This document shows positions 1 to 8,212 of a stretch of 64,000 nt of DNA, in pieces. Each line of letters begins with the position of its first letter. Position 1 is the first letter of the stretch. A program made the translations under genes and the position numbers. The notes below the pieces were generated by a model. The model saw only the letters and a program-made list of their open reading frames with translations. It searched no databases and was not told the DNA's origin. Source of the stretch: an uncultured Eubacteriales bacterium (GTDB lineage Bacteria > Bacillota > Clostridia > UBA1381); contig CAJKHT010000001.1 of the NCBI GenBank assembly GCA_905199755.1, positions 1 to 64,000 on the forward strand, written 5' to 3'.

Positions 1-101
1 ATTATATTAATATTATATCATTAATATTTAATTTGTCAATATACAATATGCAAAATTTGTAGAATGAATATTTACAATATATTTATACACTTTGATACAT
101 A
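1..101. other. AT-rich region downstream of aspS
   Basis: Very AT-rich stretch after the stop codon of the minus-strand aspS gene. I see no open reading frame, strong hairpin or RNA gene in it. It is probably intergenic 3' sequence cut by the window edge. Confidence 0.5.
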
Positions 102-1412
102 TTACGGATCAAGGTGATGCAAATCACGCGGGAACAGGCTTGCATGGCGTATGTTGTCAAGCTTTAAAAGCTTCATGACAACTCTTTCAAGACCTATTCC
201 GAGACCGCCGTGCGGCGGCATGCCGTACTTGTGAATATCGAGATATGCGCCTAATTCTTCGGGTTTGATGTCATATCTTTCAAGCTTTTTGAGCTGTGTT
301 TTATAATCATGTATGCGCTGACCGCCGGTAGTGATTTCAAGCCCTCTGAAAAGCAGGTCAAAGCTTTCGGCAAGATTTGCGTCATCGGGTGAATCCATGG
401 CATAGAACGGACGTTTCCTGCCGGGGAATTTCGTAACAAATATAAAATCACTGTCAAATTCCTTTTTGGCATATTCGCAAAGCTTAACTTCATCAGTAGG
501 ATCAAGGTCAAACCGATTATGCTCTCTGCCCAAAATGTCCAGCGCTTCAAAGAATGTAACCGATGGAATATCCTTTATTACTGGAATTTCGGCATTAAGC
601 ATTTTTATTTCTTCGGCATAATGTTCCCTTACATATTCCATAACGTAGCGGAGCGTTGCTGTTTCCATTTGCATAATGTCGCTCATATCCTTTATGAATG
701 CCATTTCAAAATCAAGACCAATGTATTCGTTTAAATGACGTGTCGAATTATGCTTTTCGGCACGGTATACCGGTGCTATTTCAAAAACTCTGTCAAAGAA
801 TGCGACACAGGTCTGCTTATAGAACTGCGGACTTTGTGCAAGCGTTGCATCCTGACCGAAATATTTAAGCTTAAAAATGTTTGCGCCGCCTTCAGCACCC
901 ATTTTTGCAATTTTGGGTGTGTGTATTTCGGTGAAATGCTGTGAAAGCATAAATTTACGAAATCCGCTTACGACACCCTCGGTAATTTTAAATACGGCAC
1001 GTGTATGGGGGTGACGCAGAGCGACACTTCTGTATTCCATATTGGTTTCAAGGGAGCAGCCAAGAACTCTGTCCGAGACGTGAAGAGGATATTCTGCTTC
1101 CGGAACCGACAATATTTCTATTTCCGACAATACGATTTCATAACCGTATGCGGCACGCGACTCCTCCTTAACCGTTCCCGTGATTTTTACATATGCGCCC
1201 TCGCATAAATGTTCAATGTTTCCTTTGCACGCTTCCTGCGTGTATGTGGACTGTATAATATACCGTCCGGTACGCAGAATTATAAATGAAAAGCTGCCCA
1301 TATCACGTATCTTGTGTACACAGGCACAGAATGTTATGTCTGCGCCGCATGATTTTTCCAAATCGTCCAGAGTCAGCTCGCCTATAAGGTCTTTTCCGCT
1401 TATTTGCTGCAT
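102..1412 (-). CDS. aspS: Aspartate--tRNA ligase, archaeal (probably non-discriminating) type
   Basis: Class II aminoacyl-tRNA synthetase of 436 residues: an N-terminal OB-fold anticodon-binding domain (about residues 15-105) and a catalytic core with class II motif 2 (VYRAEKHNSTRHLNEY) and motif 3 near the C-terminus (GGLGIGLERVVMKLL, then LFPRD). The length of about 436 and lack of the large bacterial GAD insertion (bacterial AspRS is about 590 residues) mark the archaeal/eukaryotic type. It is the last gene after gatC, gatA and gatB, 16 nt behind gatB. That context implies an enzyme that charges tRNA(Asn) as well as or instead of tRNA(Asp) with aspartate, with GatCAB then amidating Asp-tRNA(Asn). 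The assignment to aspartate rather than asparagine rests on overall similarity and context. A separate bacterial-type AspRS may exist elsewhere. Confidence 0.88.
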   Translation of the reverse strand: MQQISGKDLIGELTLDDLEKSCGADITFCACVHKIRDMGSFSFIILRTGRYIIQSTYTQEACKGNIEHLCEGAYVKITGTVKEESRAAYGYEIVLSEIEILSVPEAEYPLHVSDRVLGCSLETNMEYRSVALRHPHTRAVFKITEGVVSGFRKFMLSQHFTEIHTPKIAKMGAEGGANIFKLKYFGQDATLAQSPQFYKQTCVAFFDRVFEIAPVYRAEKHNSTRHLNEYIGLDFEMAFIKDMSDIMQMETATLRYVMEYVREHYAEEIKMLNAEIPVIKDIPSVTFFEALDILGREHNRFDLDPTDEVKLCEYAKKEFDSDFIFVTKFPGRKRPFYAMDSPDDANLAESFDLLFRGLEITTGGQRIHDYKTQLKKLERYDIKPEELGAYLDIHKYGMPPHGGLGIGLERVVMKLLKLDNIRHASLFPRDLHHLDP

Positions 1413-1428
1413 AACTTTTTTCCTTTCT

Positions 1429-2850
1429 TTAACCTTCCAATTTTTTCATAAGTAAATCTTTAATCAACTTCGGGTTAGCGCTCTTGCCTGCGGCGCGCAT
1501 TGTCTGTCCCATAAAGAACCCGAAAAGCTTGTCATTGCCGGCTTTATATTTTTCAAGGCTGTCGCCGTTTTCGCTTATAACCTTGTTAATTATTTCTTCC
1601 AGTCCGTCTGTGCTGCTGCTCATGATAAAACCATTTTCTTCCGCAATCTGTTCCGGCTTGCCGCCTTTCTCAAACATAATTGCAATTGTTTCACGCGCAT
1701 TTGCAACGCTGATTTTACCGTCCGATGCCATTTTAACGGTTTCGGCAACATCGGCAGGGGAGAATTTAACATCTGCAATGCTTTTTCCGCTGTCATTCAG
1801 TAAATGACTCACTTCACCGAGCATCATGTTTGAAACCTGTTTGTAATTGGTGTTGATTTTTACCGTCTCATCGTAAAAATCAGAAAAAGCCTTGTCCGAA
1901 ATTATAAGCTCCGCATCCTCTTCGGGGAGTCCGTACTCTGAGGTATACCGAATAAATCTTTCACGCGGCATTTCCGGCATGGATTTTTTAATTTCGTCAA
2001 TTTCTTCGTCCGTAAAAAGTACCGGCGGAATGTCGGGTTCGGGGAAGTAGCGGTAATCGTGAGCTTCTTCCTTTGAACGGAGTGATTTTGTATCATCGTG
2101 GTTTTCGTTGTAACGGCGTGTTTCCTGTATAACCTCGCCGCCATTATCGAGTATTTCACTCTGACGTTTTATTTCGTATTCTATCGCTCTGCCTATTGAT
2201 TTTATTGAGTTGAGGTTTTTAAGCTCCGCCCTTGTTCCGAATTTGTCCGAGCCGTAAGGCATAAGAGAAATGTTTACATCAACTCTCAAAGAACCCTGAT
2301 CCATTCGTGCATCGCACACATCGGCATATTTTAAGCATAATGCGATTTTCTGCACAAAGTCCTGCACCTGCTCAACCGTTCTGAAATCCGGCTCCGTAAC
2401 TATTTCTATAAGCGGAACACCGCAGCGGTTGTAGTCGGCAAGCGAAATCCCCTCATAATCGTCATGCACAAGCTTTCCGGCATCTTCTTCAATGTGTATA
2501 CGGTTAATTCTTATATTGGTGCCGTCACATACCGTTATGTGACCGTCAGTGCATATCGGTTCAAAAAACTGCGTAATCTGATACGCTTTGGGTAAATCGG
2601 GATAGAAATAATTTTTTCTGTCAAACGAGCTGTAGCGGTGAACGGTACAGTTTGTTGCAAAGCCTGCCTTTGCGGCAAGCTTTACCGCGCCTTGGTTTAA
2701 TATCGGGAGCGTACCGGGCATTCCCGAGCAGCGCGGGCAGGCACGGGTGTTTTCCGAACCTCCGAAAGCATTTGCACATGAGCAGAAAACCTTTGAATCC
2801 GTTAAAAGCTCACAATGTATTTCAAGTCCTATGACCGGCTGATACCTCAT
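1429..2850 (-). CDS. gatB: Aspartyl/glutamyl-tRNA amidotransferase subunit B
   Basis: GatB of 473 residues, the usual length. It binds misacylated Asp-tRNA(Asn) or Glu-tRNA(Gln), activates the side-chain carboxylate with ATP, and accepts ammonia from GatA. The N-terminus has the family signature YQPVIGLEIHCELLT, followed by zinc-site cysteines (CSCANAF, CPRCSGMPGTLP) at about residues 23-46. The central signature SLRVDVNIS and the C-terminal YqeY-like tail (about 330-473, ending ANPKLIKDLLMKKL) are present. Its ATG overlaps the gatA stop by 4 nt (ATGA), so translation is probably coupled. Confidence 0.97.
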   Translation of the reverse strand: MRYQPVIGLEIHCELLTDSKVFCSCANAFGGSENTRACPRCSGMPGTLPILNQGAVKLAAKAGFATNCTVHRYSSFDRKNYFYPDLPKAYQITQFFEPICTDGHITVCDGTNIRINRIHIEEDAGKLVHDDYEGISLADYNRCGVPLIEIVTEPDFRTVEQVQDFVQKIALCLKYADVCDARMDQGSLRVDVNISLMPYGSDKFGTRAELKNLNSIKSIGRAIEYEIKRQSEILDNGGEVIQETRRYNENHDDTKSLRSKEEAHDYRYFPEPDIPPVLFTDEEIDEIKKSMPEMPRERFIRYTSEYGLPEEDAELIISDKAFSDFYDETVKINTNYKQVSNMMLGEVSHLLNDSGKSIADVKFSPADVAETVKMASDGKISVANARETIAIMFEKGGKPEQIAEENGFIMSSSTDGLEEIINKVISENGDSLEKYKAGNDKLFGFFMGQTMRAAGKSANPKLIKDLLMKKLEG

Positions 2851-4280
2851 AATTCCGCCTCCTTACGTGTAAAGTCCTTTTCATATCTGTCGCATACCGC
2901 AATAATTGTTTTCTCGTCAAAAGCTTTTCCCGTAAGACTCATGCCTATGGGAAGCCCGTTTTCGGAATATCCGCATGTGGTCGAAATTGCGGGGAGTCCG
3001 GCAATATTCACGGTGACCGTGCATATATCCGCAAGGTACATCTTTACGGGATCGGATTCCTGTTCGCCTATTTTATATGCGGTTGTCGGAGCGGTGGGGG
3101 TAAGGATGACATCGCAGGATTTGAATATTTCGGAATACTCACTGCGTATCTGCGTTCTTATTTTCCTTGCATTGTTATAGTATGCATCATAATATCCCGA
3201 ACAGAGTGCATAGTTGCCGAGCATTATTCTTCGTTTAACCTCGTCTCCAAAGCCTTCGCGCCGCGAATGTGAAATCAATTCGCTGTAATCATCATCTTTG
3301 TCACTTCTTAATCCGTACTTTATACCGTCAAATCGTGAAAGGTTGGATGCCGCTTCCGCAGAAGAAATAAGATAGTATGCCGAAACGGCATATTCAAGTG
3401 ACGGAAGTGAACAGTCAATCAATTCACAGCCGAGAGCTTTATAATACTCTGCCGCTTTAAGAACGGCTGATTTAACCTCGTCATTTACACCGTTCAGAAA
3501 TTCTTTCGGAATACCTATTTTAAGCTTTGAAATATCGCTGCCGATAAGGGAGGTATAATCACCGAGTGCATTTTTTGATGAAGTGGCATCATTTACATCG
3601 GCACCGTGTATACAATCGAGGACAATGCCGGTATCCGCCGCACTTTTTCCTATAACTCCGATTTGGTCGAGAGAGGAGGCAAATGCAATAAGTCCCCAGC
3701 GCGATACAGCGCCATAGGTAGGCTTAAGTCCCGTCACACCGCAGAATGAGCTTGGCTGCCGCACAGAACCGCCGGTATCGCTGCCGAGTGATACCGCGCA
3801 CAAATCAGCCGCCATGGCAGCTGCCGCGCCGCCGGAGGAACCGCCCGTAACACGTGATGTATCATATGGATTCTTAACTCCGCCGAAATATGATGTCTGT
3901 GATGAGCCGCCCATTGCAAATTCATCCATATTTGTTTTTCCGAGAATAACCGCACCGTCGGATTTTAATTTTGAAATAACCGTTGCGTCATAAAACGGTA
4001 CAAAATCCTCCAGCATTTTTGATGCGCATGTCGTGCGTATTTTGTCTGTGCAGATATTATCCTTAATAGAAACGGGAATACCCGTAAGCGGCTTTGACTC
4101 GCCGCTGTCAATAAGCTTTTGAGCTGCTTTTGCCTCATTTAAAGCCGTATCCGCACAAACCGTTATATAACTGTTCAGCTTTTTGTCTGTTTTTTCTATT
4201 TTATCAATATAGCTTTTTGCAAGCTCCTCGGCACCGATTTCTTTTTTGTCGAGTGCGAGCCGCATTTCACGTAAATCCAT
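2847..4280 (-). CDS. gatA: Aspartyl/glutamyl-tRNA amidotransferase subunit A (glutaminase)
   Basis: Amidase-signature enzyme that hydrolyses glutamine and channels ammonia to GatB. The Ser-cisSer-Lys triad is recognisable: Lys in VSIKDNI, the glycine/serine-rich GGSSGGAAAAMAADL, and the nucleophile in SLGSDTGGSVRQPSSF. I start it at the ATG at 4280 (MDLREMRLALDKKEIG), which has an AAAGG ribosome binding site about 10 nt upstream. The reading frame extends to a TTG at 4304 overlapping the gatC stop, but that start has no spaced Shine-Dalgarno. The product is 477 residues, normal for GatA. It sits 20 nt after gatC and overlaps gatB by 4 nt. Confidence 0.97.
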   Translation of the reverse strand: MDLREMRLALDKKEIGAEELAKSYIDKIEKTDKKLNSYITVCADTALNEAKAAQKLIDSGESKPLTGIPVSIKDNICTDKIRTTCASKMLEDFVPFYDATVISKLKSDGAVILGKTNMDEFAMGGSSQTSYFGGVKNPYDTSRVTGGSSGGAAAAMAADLCAVSLGSDTGGSVRQPSSFCGVTGLKPTYGAVSRWGLIAFASSLDQIGVIGKSAADTGIVLDCIHGADVNDATSSKNALGDYTSLIGSDISKLKIGIPKEFLNGVNDEVKSAVLKAAEYYKALGCELIDCSLPSLEYAVSAYYLISSAEAASNLSRFDGIKYGLRSDKDDDYSELISHSRREGFGDEVKRRIMLGNYALCSGYYDAYYNNARKIRTQIRSEYSEIFKSCDVILTPTAPTTAYKIGEQESDPVKMYLADICTVTVNIAGLPAISTTCGYSENGLPIGMSLTGKAFDEKTIIAVCDRYEKDFTRKEAEL

Positions 4281-4300
4281 AATATCAATCCTTTCGTACG

Positions 4301-4582
4301 TCAAACAACCTTCGGGACAGCAAAACTGTCATTCTTTACCTTTTTGGCATTCCCCGTTATTTTATCCGCGCTGTATGAATCCGCATGCTTATCCGTTCTC
4401 AAGTCATTGTAGTCAACAGGCTCAAGAACGTACGGATTGACGTTATTATTATTAAATTCACACACCTTATCCATGAGAGCTGTTATATCGGTCATATCGC
4501 CGGTCATTTTTTCAAGCTCTTCGTCCGTAAATTCGATTTTTGAAAGCTGTGCAAGGTGCTTTGTCAAATCAGAGTCAAACAT
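4301..4582 (-). CDS. gatC: Aspartyl/glutamyl-tRNA amidotransferase subunit C
   Basis: Small GatC subunit (93 residues from the chosen start) that wraps around and stabilises the GatA-GatB complex. It has the typical amphipathic N-terminal helix (DLTKHLAQLSKIEFTDEELEKM) and the C-terminal LR.D motif (DLRTDKHADSYSADKI). Three in-frame starts are available. I chose the ATG at 4582 because a GGAG lies 9 nt upstream and the protein then begins as GatC usually does. The TTG at 4597 and ATG at 4591 lie on or immediately behind that Shine-Dalgarno. It is the first gene of gatC-gatA-gatB-aspS. Confidence 0.93.
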   Translation of the reverse strand: MFDSDLTKHLAQLSKIEFTDEELEKMTGDMTDITALMDKVCEFNNNNVNPYVLEPVDYNDLRTDKHADSYSADKITGNAKKVKNDSFAVPKVV

Positions 4583-4613
4583 ACCAAACATCTCCAATTC
4601 CTAAAATATTTAC

Positions 4614-4653
4614 AAAAAAAGACGTTGCATACCAAACGGTACACAACGTCTTT
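4614..4653 (-). terminator. Terminator-like hairpin in the gatC leader
   Basis: On the minus strand a 10-bp stem AAAGACGTTG/CAACGTCTTT encloses a second 4-bp stem (TACC/GGTA, loop GTTT) and is followed by a run of seven T residues. It lies between the likely gatC promoter and the gatC start. No minus-strand gene lies upstream for it to terminate, so it is better read as a leader attenuator or 5'-protective hairpin than as an ordinary terminator. Confidence 0.7.
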
Positions 4654-4662
4654 GTTGTACTT

Positions 4663-4698
4663 CATAATTATAATACCACATAATCAAAAAGTTTGCAA
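4663..4698 (-). promoter_or_regulatory. Sigma-A promoter of gatCAB-aspS
   Basis: Minus strand: -35 TTGCAA (4693-4698), 17-bp spacer, -10 TATTAT (4670-4675). Transcription would start near 4663, about 10 nt before the leader hairpin. Confidence 0.65.
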
Positions 4699-4800
4699 GG
4701 GGTAATTTATAATTTTGTTCAATATATACACAGGATTGTCATATTAAGGGCGAATATTTGCCATAAATTTGTTAACCCTGCGGATTTTTAGTCAAAACTC

Positions 4801-4829
4801 TTGATTATTCGGTGAAAATGTGACATAAT
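4801..4829 (+). promoter_or_regulatory. Sigma-A promoter of the DUF512-der-plsY-gpsA-trkAH operon
   Basis: -35 TTGATT (4801-4806), 17-bp spacer, -10 CATAAT (4824-4829). The likely start point near 4836 lies about 27 nt before the first ATG. Confidence 0.65.
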
Positions 4830-4862
4830 AGAAAATGGATGATAATGCAAAGGAGAGAATAT

Positions 4863-6185
4863 ATGAGAAAGGCGGATACGACAATTAAATATGTAGAGCC
4901 TTTTTCAATCGCAGAGGAAATCGGTCTGGAGCCGGGCGACAAACTCCTTAAAATAAACGGCAGTGAATTTCACGATATACTTGAATACCGCTATCTTTTA
5001 TCGGAATACGAAATTACGGTGGAAACGAAAAAAAAAGACGGCAGTATTGAAGTAATAACGGTTGAATCGAATTATGAAGATTTGGGTGTCGAATTTGGCG
5101 AGGGCCTGATTGATGAAGCGCAGAGCTGCAGAAACAAATGCATATTCTGTTTTATAGACCAGCTCCCAAAGGGTATGCGTGAGACTGTTTATTTTAAGGA
5201 TGATGATACAAGACTGTCGTTTTTGCAGGGGAATTATGTAACGCTTACCAATGTGACGGAGGAAGAACTTGACAGACTGATAAAAATGCATGTTTCTCCG
5301 ATAAATATATCTGTTCATACCACAAACCCGGAGCTGAGATGTAAAATGCTGAATAACCGTTTTGCCGGGAACTGCTTTGACAGAATGAAAAAGCTTGCAC
5401 AGCACGGCATATGCATGAACTGCCAGATAGTGCTTTGCCCCGGGATAAACGACAAAAATGAGCTTGACCGTTCCTTGAGAGACATGGCATCGCTCTATCC
5501 GTATGTAAACAGTATATCTGTTGTTCCTGTAGGACTTACCGCATACAGAGACGGCTTGTATCCTCTGAAACCGTTTAATGAAAAAACCTCGCTTGAAACC
5601 GTTTTGCAGGTAGAAAAGCTGCAGCAGGAATTTTTGGAAAAGCTCGGGACAAGACTGGTATATTTATCTGACGAATTTTATATAAATGCAAAGAAGAGCA
5701 TACCCGATGCGGACGCATATGAGGGATTTCCGCAGATAGAAAACGGCGTAGGACTTACAGCCAGTCTGCGTGAAGAATTTGATGCAGCAATCAAGCTTAT
5801 ACCCGAGGGGGAGTACAGACGTAAAGTAATGCTTGCGACAGGGGAGATTGCATATGAATTTATAAACGGGCTGGCAAAGCGCCTTGAAAAAGCGGCACCC
5901 GGAATAAAAATCGATGTGTATGCAATTAAAAATAATTTTTTCGGCGGCGGAGTAACCGTTTCGGGACTTGTAACCGGCGGAGATATAATAAAACAGCTTA
6001 AAGATAAACCGAAAGCCGATGTGCTGATAATTCCGCAATGCATGCTTCGTGACGGGGACGATGTGTTTCTTGACGATACCACACTTGATGAGGTGAGTCA
6101 TGCACTGGGAATTAAAGTAGTGCCTGTTCTTAATGACGGATATGAATTTATCGAGAAAATAACAGGCACGGAGCTTGAATTTTGA
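4863..6185 (+). CDS. DUF512 radical-SAM-like protein with N-terminal PDZ domain
   Basis: Conserved Clostridia protein of unknown biochemical role, 440 residues from the ATG at 4863. That ATG has AGGAG 7 nt upstream; an ATG at 4839 lies in front of the Shine-Dalgarno and is rejected. The N-terminal 60 residues form a PDZ-like fold (IAEEIGLEPGDKLLKINGSEFHDILEY). Next come a cysteine cluster (SCRNKCIFCFIDQLPKGMR) matching a CxxxCxxC radical-SAM cluster, and a C-terminal DUF512 region with NNFFGGGVTVSGLVTGGDI. It is followed within 27 nt by der, plsY and gpsA, an arrangement I recall as frequent in Firmicutes. An Fe-S enzyme is likely, but its substrate is unknown. Confidence 0.85.
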   Translation: MRKADTTIKYVEPFSIAEEIGLEPGDKLLKINGSEFHDILEYRYLLSEYEITVETKKKDGSIEVITVESNYEDLGVEFGEGLIDEAQSCRNKCIFCFIDQLPKGMRETVYFKDDDTRLSFLQGNYVTLTNVTEEELDRLIKMHVSPINISVHTTNPELRCKMLNNRFAGNCFDRMKKLAQHGICMNCQIVLCPGINDKNELDRSLRDMASLYPYVNSISVVPVGLTAYRDGLYPLKPFNEKTSLETVLQVEKLQQEFLEKLGTRLVYLSDEFYINAKKSIPDADAYEGFPQIENGVGLTASLREEFDAAIKLIPEGEYRRKVMLATGEIAYEFINGLAKRLEKAAPGIKIDVYAIKNNFFGGGVTVSGLVTGGDIIKQLKDKPKADVLIIPQCMLRDGDDVFLDDTTLDEVSHALGIKVVPVLNDGYEFIEKITGTELEF

Positions 6186-6212
6186 TAATTTCGGAAAGGA
6201 TTGAATATAATT

Positions 6213-7535
6213 ATGAAACCTACGGTAGCGATTGTAGGCAGACCGAATGTAGGCAAGTCTACTTTGTTTAACAAAATAACGGGACAGCGTATAAGCATAG
6301 TTGAGGATACACCGGGGGTAACGCGTGACAGAATTTACGCGGATGCCTCATGGCTTGACAAGCACTTTACGCTTATAGACACAGGAGGTATCGAGCCGGC
6401 ATCAAAAGACGAGATACTTGTGCAGATGCGCCGTCAGGCACAGCTTGCCATAGAAATGGCGGACGTGGTTATTCTTATGACAAATGTCCGCGATGGTGTT
6501 ACGGCAAATGACCGGGACGTGGCATCTATGCTCTTAAAAGCACAGAAGAAGATTGTACTTGCGGTAAATAAGGTGGACAACATAGGAGAGCCGCCGTTTG
6601 AGTTTTATGAGTTTTATAATCTGGGGCTTGGTGATCCGATTGCTGTTTCGTCCACGCACGGCTTGGGTGTGGGGGATTTGCTTGATGAAGTGACAAAGCT
6701 TTTCCCGGAAGATGCGGACACATCGGAGGATGATGACGAAATAAAGGTTGCCGTTATAGGAAAACCGAATGCCGGCAAATCCTCGCTTATAAATAAAATC
6801 CTCGGAGAGGACAGAGTTATTGTAAGCAATATTGCCGGAACAACACGTGATGCGATAGACTCGCGCTATGAACTTAACGGTGATAAATATTTGTTTATTG
6901 ATACGGCAGGAATGAGAAAAAGAGGCAAAATTGACGAAGCGGTGGAACGCTACAGCGTTGTGCGCTCACTTGCGGCGGTTGACAGAAGCGATGTGTGTGT
7001 TATCATGATAGACGCCTCCGAAGGAATAACGGAGCAGGACACAAAGGTCGCAGGATATGCGCATGAACAGGGCAAGGCATGCATATTCGCCGTAAACAAA
7101 TGGGATTTGATAGATAAGGACGATAAGACAATGCGCGTATTCCGCGACAGAGTGCGTGAAGCGTTTGCTTTTATGTCGTATGCATCAATCGTATTTATAA
7201 GCGCGAAAACAGGTCAGCGCGTGAACAAGCTTCTGGAGGAAATAAAAGCGGTAAACGAACAGCACAAGCGCAGAATCACAACAGGAATGTTAAACGATGT
7301 TCTCAACGAAGCAACGGCAAAACAGCAGCCGCCGTCAGACAAAGGTCGCAGACTGCGGCTTTATTACGGAACTCAGGCTTCAACCGCTCCGCCGACATTT
7401 ATTTTGTTTGCCAACTCAAAGGATTTGTTCCATTATTCGTATCTGCGCTACATTGAAAATCAGATACGTGATAATTTCGGCTTTAACGGTACGCCGATAA
7501 ATTTCATAATACGTGAAAAAGGAGAAAAGAAATGA
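6213..7535 (+). CDS. der: GTPase Der (EngA), ribosome 50S assembly
   Basis: Tandem-GTPase ribosome assembly factor acting on the 50S subunit, 440 residues. First G domain: P-loop GRPNVGKSTLFNKI (about residues 9-22), DTGG switch II and NKVD. Second: GKPNAGKSSLINKI (about 182-195), DTAGMRKRG and NKWDL. A C-terminal KH-like domain follows (about 345-440). Start at the ATG at 6213 behind GGAAAGGA; the TTG at 6201 abuts the Shine-Dalgarno and cannot use it. The stop overlaps the plsY start by 4 nt (ATGA). Confidence 0.97.
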   Translation: MKPTVAIVGRPNVGKSTLFNKITGQRISIVEDTPGVTRDRIYADASWLDKHFTLIDTGGIEPASKDEILVQMRRQAQLAIEMADVVILMTNVRDGVTANDRDVASMLLKAQKKIVLAVNKVDNIGEPPFEFYEFYNLGLGDPIAVSSTHGLGVGDLLDEVTKLFPEDADTSEDDDEIKVAVIGKPNAGKSSLINKILGEDRVIVSNIAGTTRDAIDSRYELNGDKYLFIDTAGMRKRGKIDEAVERYSVVRSLAAVDRSDVCVIMIDASEGITEQDTKVAGYAHEQGKACIFAVNKWDLIDKDDKTMRVFRDRVREAFAFMSYASIVFISAKTGQRVNKLLEEIKAVNEQHKRRITTGMLNDVLNEATAKQQPPSDKGRRLRLYYGTQASTAPPTFILFANSKDLFHYSYLRYIENQIRDNFGFNGTPINFIIREKGEKK

Positions 7536-8191
7536 CGGCAAATATTTTAATGATTTCGGCTGTGATAGGTGCTTATCTTATAGGCTCGGTAAATTCATCT
7601 ATATTGCTTTCAAAAGGGTTAACCGGCGAGGATATAAGAACCTCGGGTTCGGGAAATGCCGGAGCAACAAACATGCTTCGCACCCACGGCAAAAAAATGG
7701 GGGTTCTTACTCTTATTCTTGATATTTTAAAGGGTACCGCGGCTGTGTTCGCCTCAAAGGGAATCCTTTATGAGCTGAGCGGAAATGTTTTACAGCCAAG
7801 CTATATCGAAGCCTTGCCGTATATGTGTGCGGCAGCTGTAATTATCGGTCATGATTTCCCGGTCTTTTTTAAATTTAAAGGCGGCAAAGGTGTTGCCACA
7901 TCGTTGGGTGCGGTGCTTGTGCTTGATTGGAAAATAGGACTTATGCTTCTTGCCGCGGCGCTTATAATCATGGTGGTTACACGGTACGTTTCGTTAGGCT
8001 CGATTGTTGCCGGAGCGGCGTACATAATAGCCGAAATGCTTAAAATGCTCCTTATGCACGATTATAATATTGTAAAAATTATATGTGTGCTGATTATAGG
8101 AAGCTTACTGATTATTCGCCATCATGCGAATATATCGCGTCTTTTAAACGGTACGGAAAATAAACTCGGAAAAAAGCGTAATGAACAATAA
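7532..8191 (+). CDS. plsY: Glycerol-3-phosphate acyltransferase PlsY
   Basis: Integral membrane acyltransferase that moves an acyl group from acyl-phosphate to sn-glycerol-3-phosphate, making lysophosphatidic acid. Signature motifs are present: GSVNSSILLSKGLTGEDIRTSGSGNAGATNMLR near the N-terminus, GHDFPVFFKFKGGKGVATSLG in the middle, and a C-terminal RHHANISRLLNGTE. About five membrane segments; 219 residues, slightly longer than the usual 195-210. GGAG lies 7 nt before the ATG, which overlaps the der stop. gpsA follows and supplies its substrate. Confidence 0.96.
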   Translation: MTANILMISAVIGAYLIGSVNSSILLSKGLTGEDIRTSGSGNAGATNMLRTHGKKMGVLTLILDILKGTAAVFASKGILYELSGNVLQPSYIEALPYMCAAAVIIGHDFPVFFKFKGGKGVATSLGAVLVLDWKIGLMLLAAALIIMVVTRYVSLGSIVAGAAYIIAEMLKMLLMHDYNIVKIICVLIIGSLLIIRHHANISRLLNGTENKLGKKRNEQ

Positions 8192-8212
8192 AGAAAGGAA
8201 TGGTTATATATT

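Noticed and set aside
2847..4304. TTG at 4304 as gatA start overlapping gatC
   Set aside because: The ATG at 4280 has a properly spaced AAAGG and gives the conserved N-terminus.
4600..4720. T-box riboswitch upstream of gatCAB
   Set aside because: The leader from the predicted promoter is only about 80 nt, with no specifier stem and no TGGNACC antiterminator element; the TGTACCG seen is not the motif.
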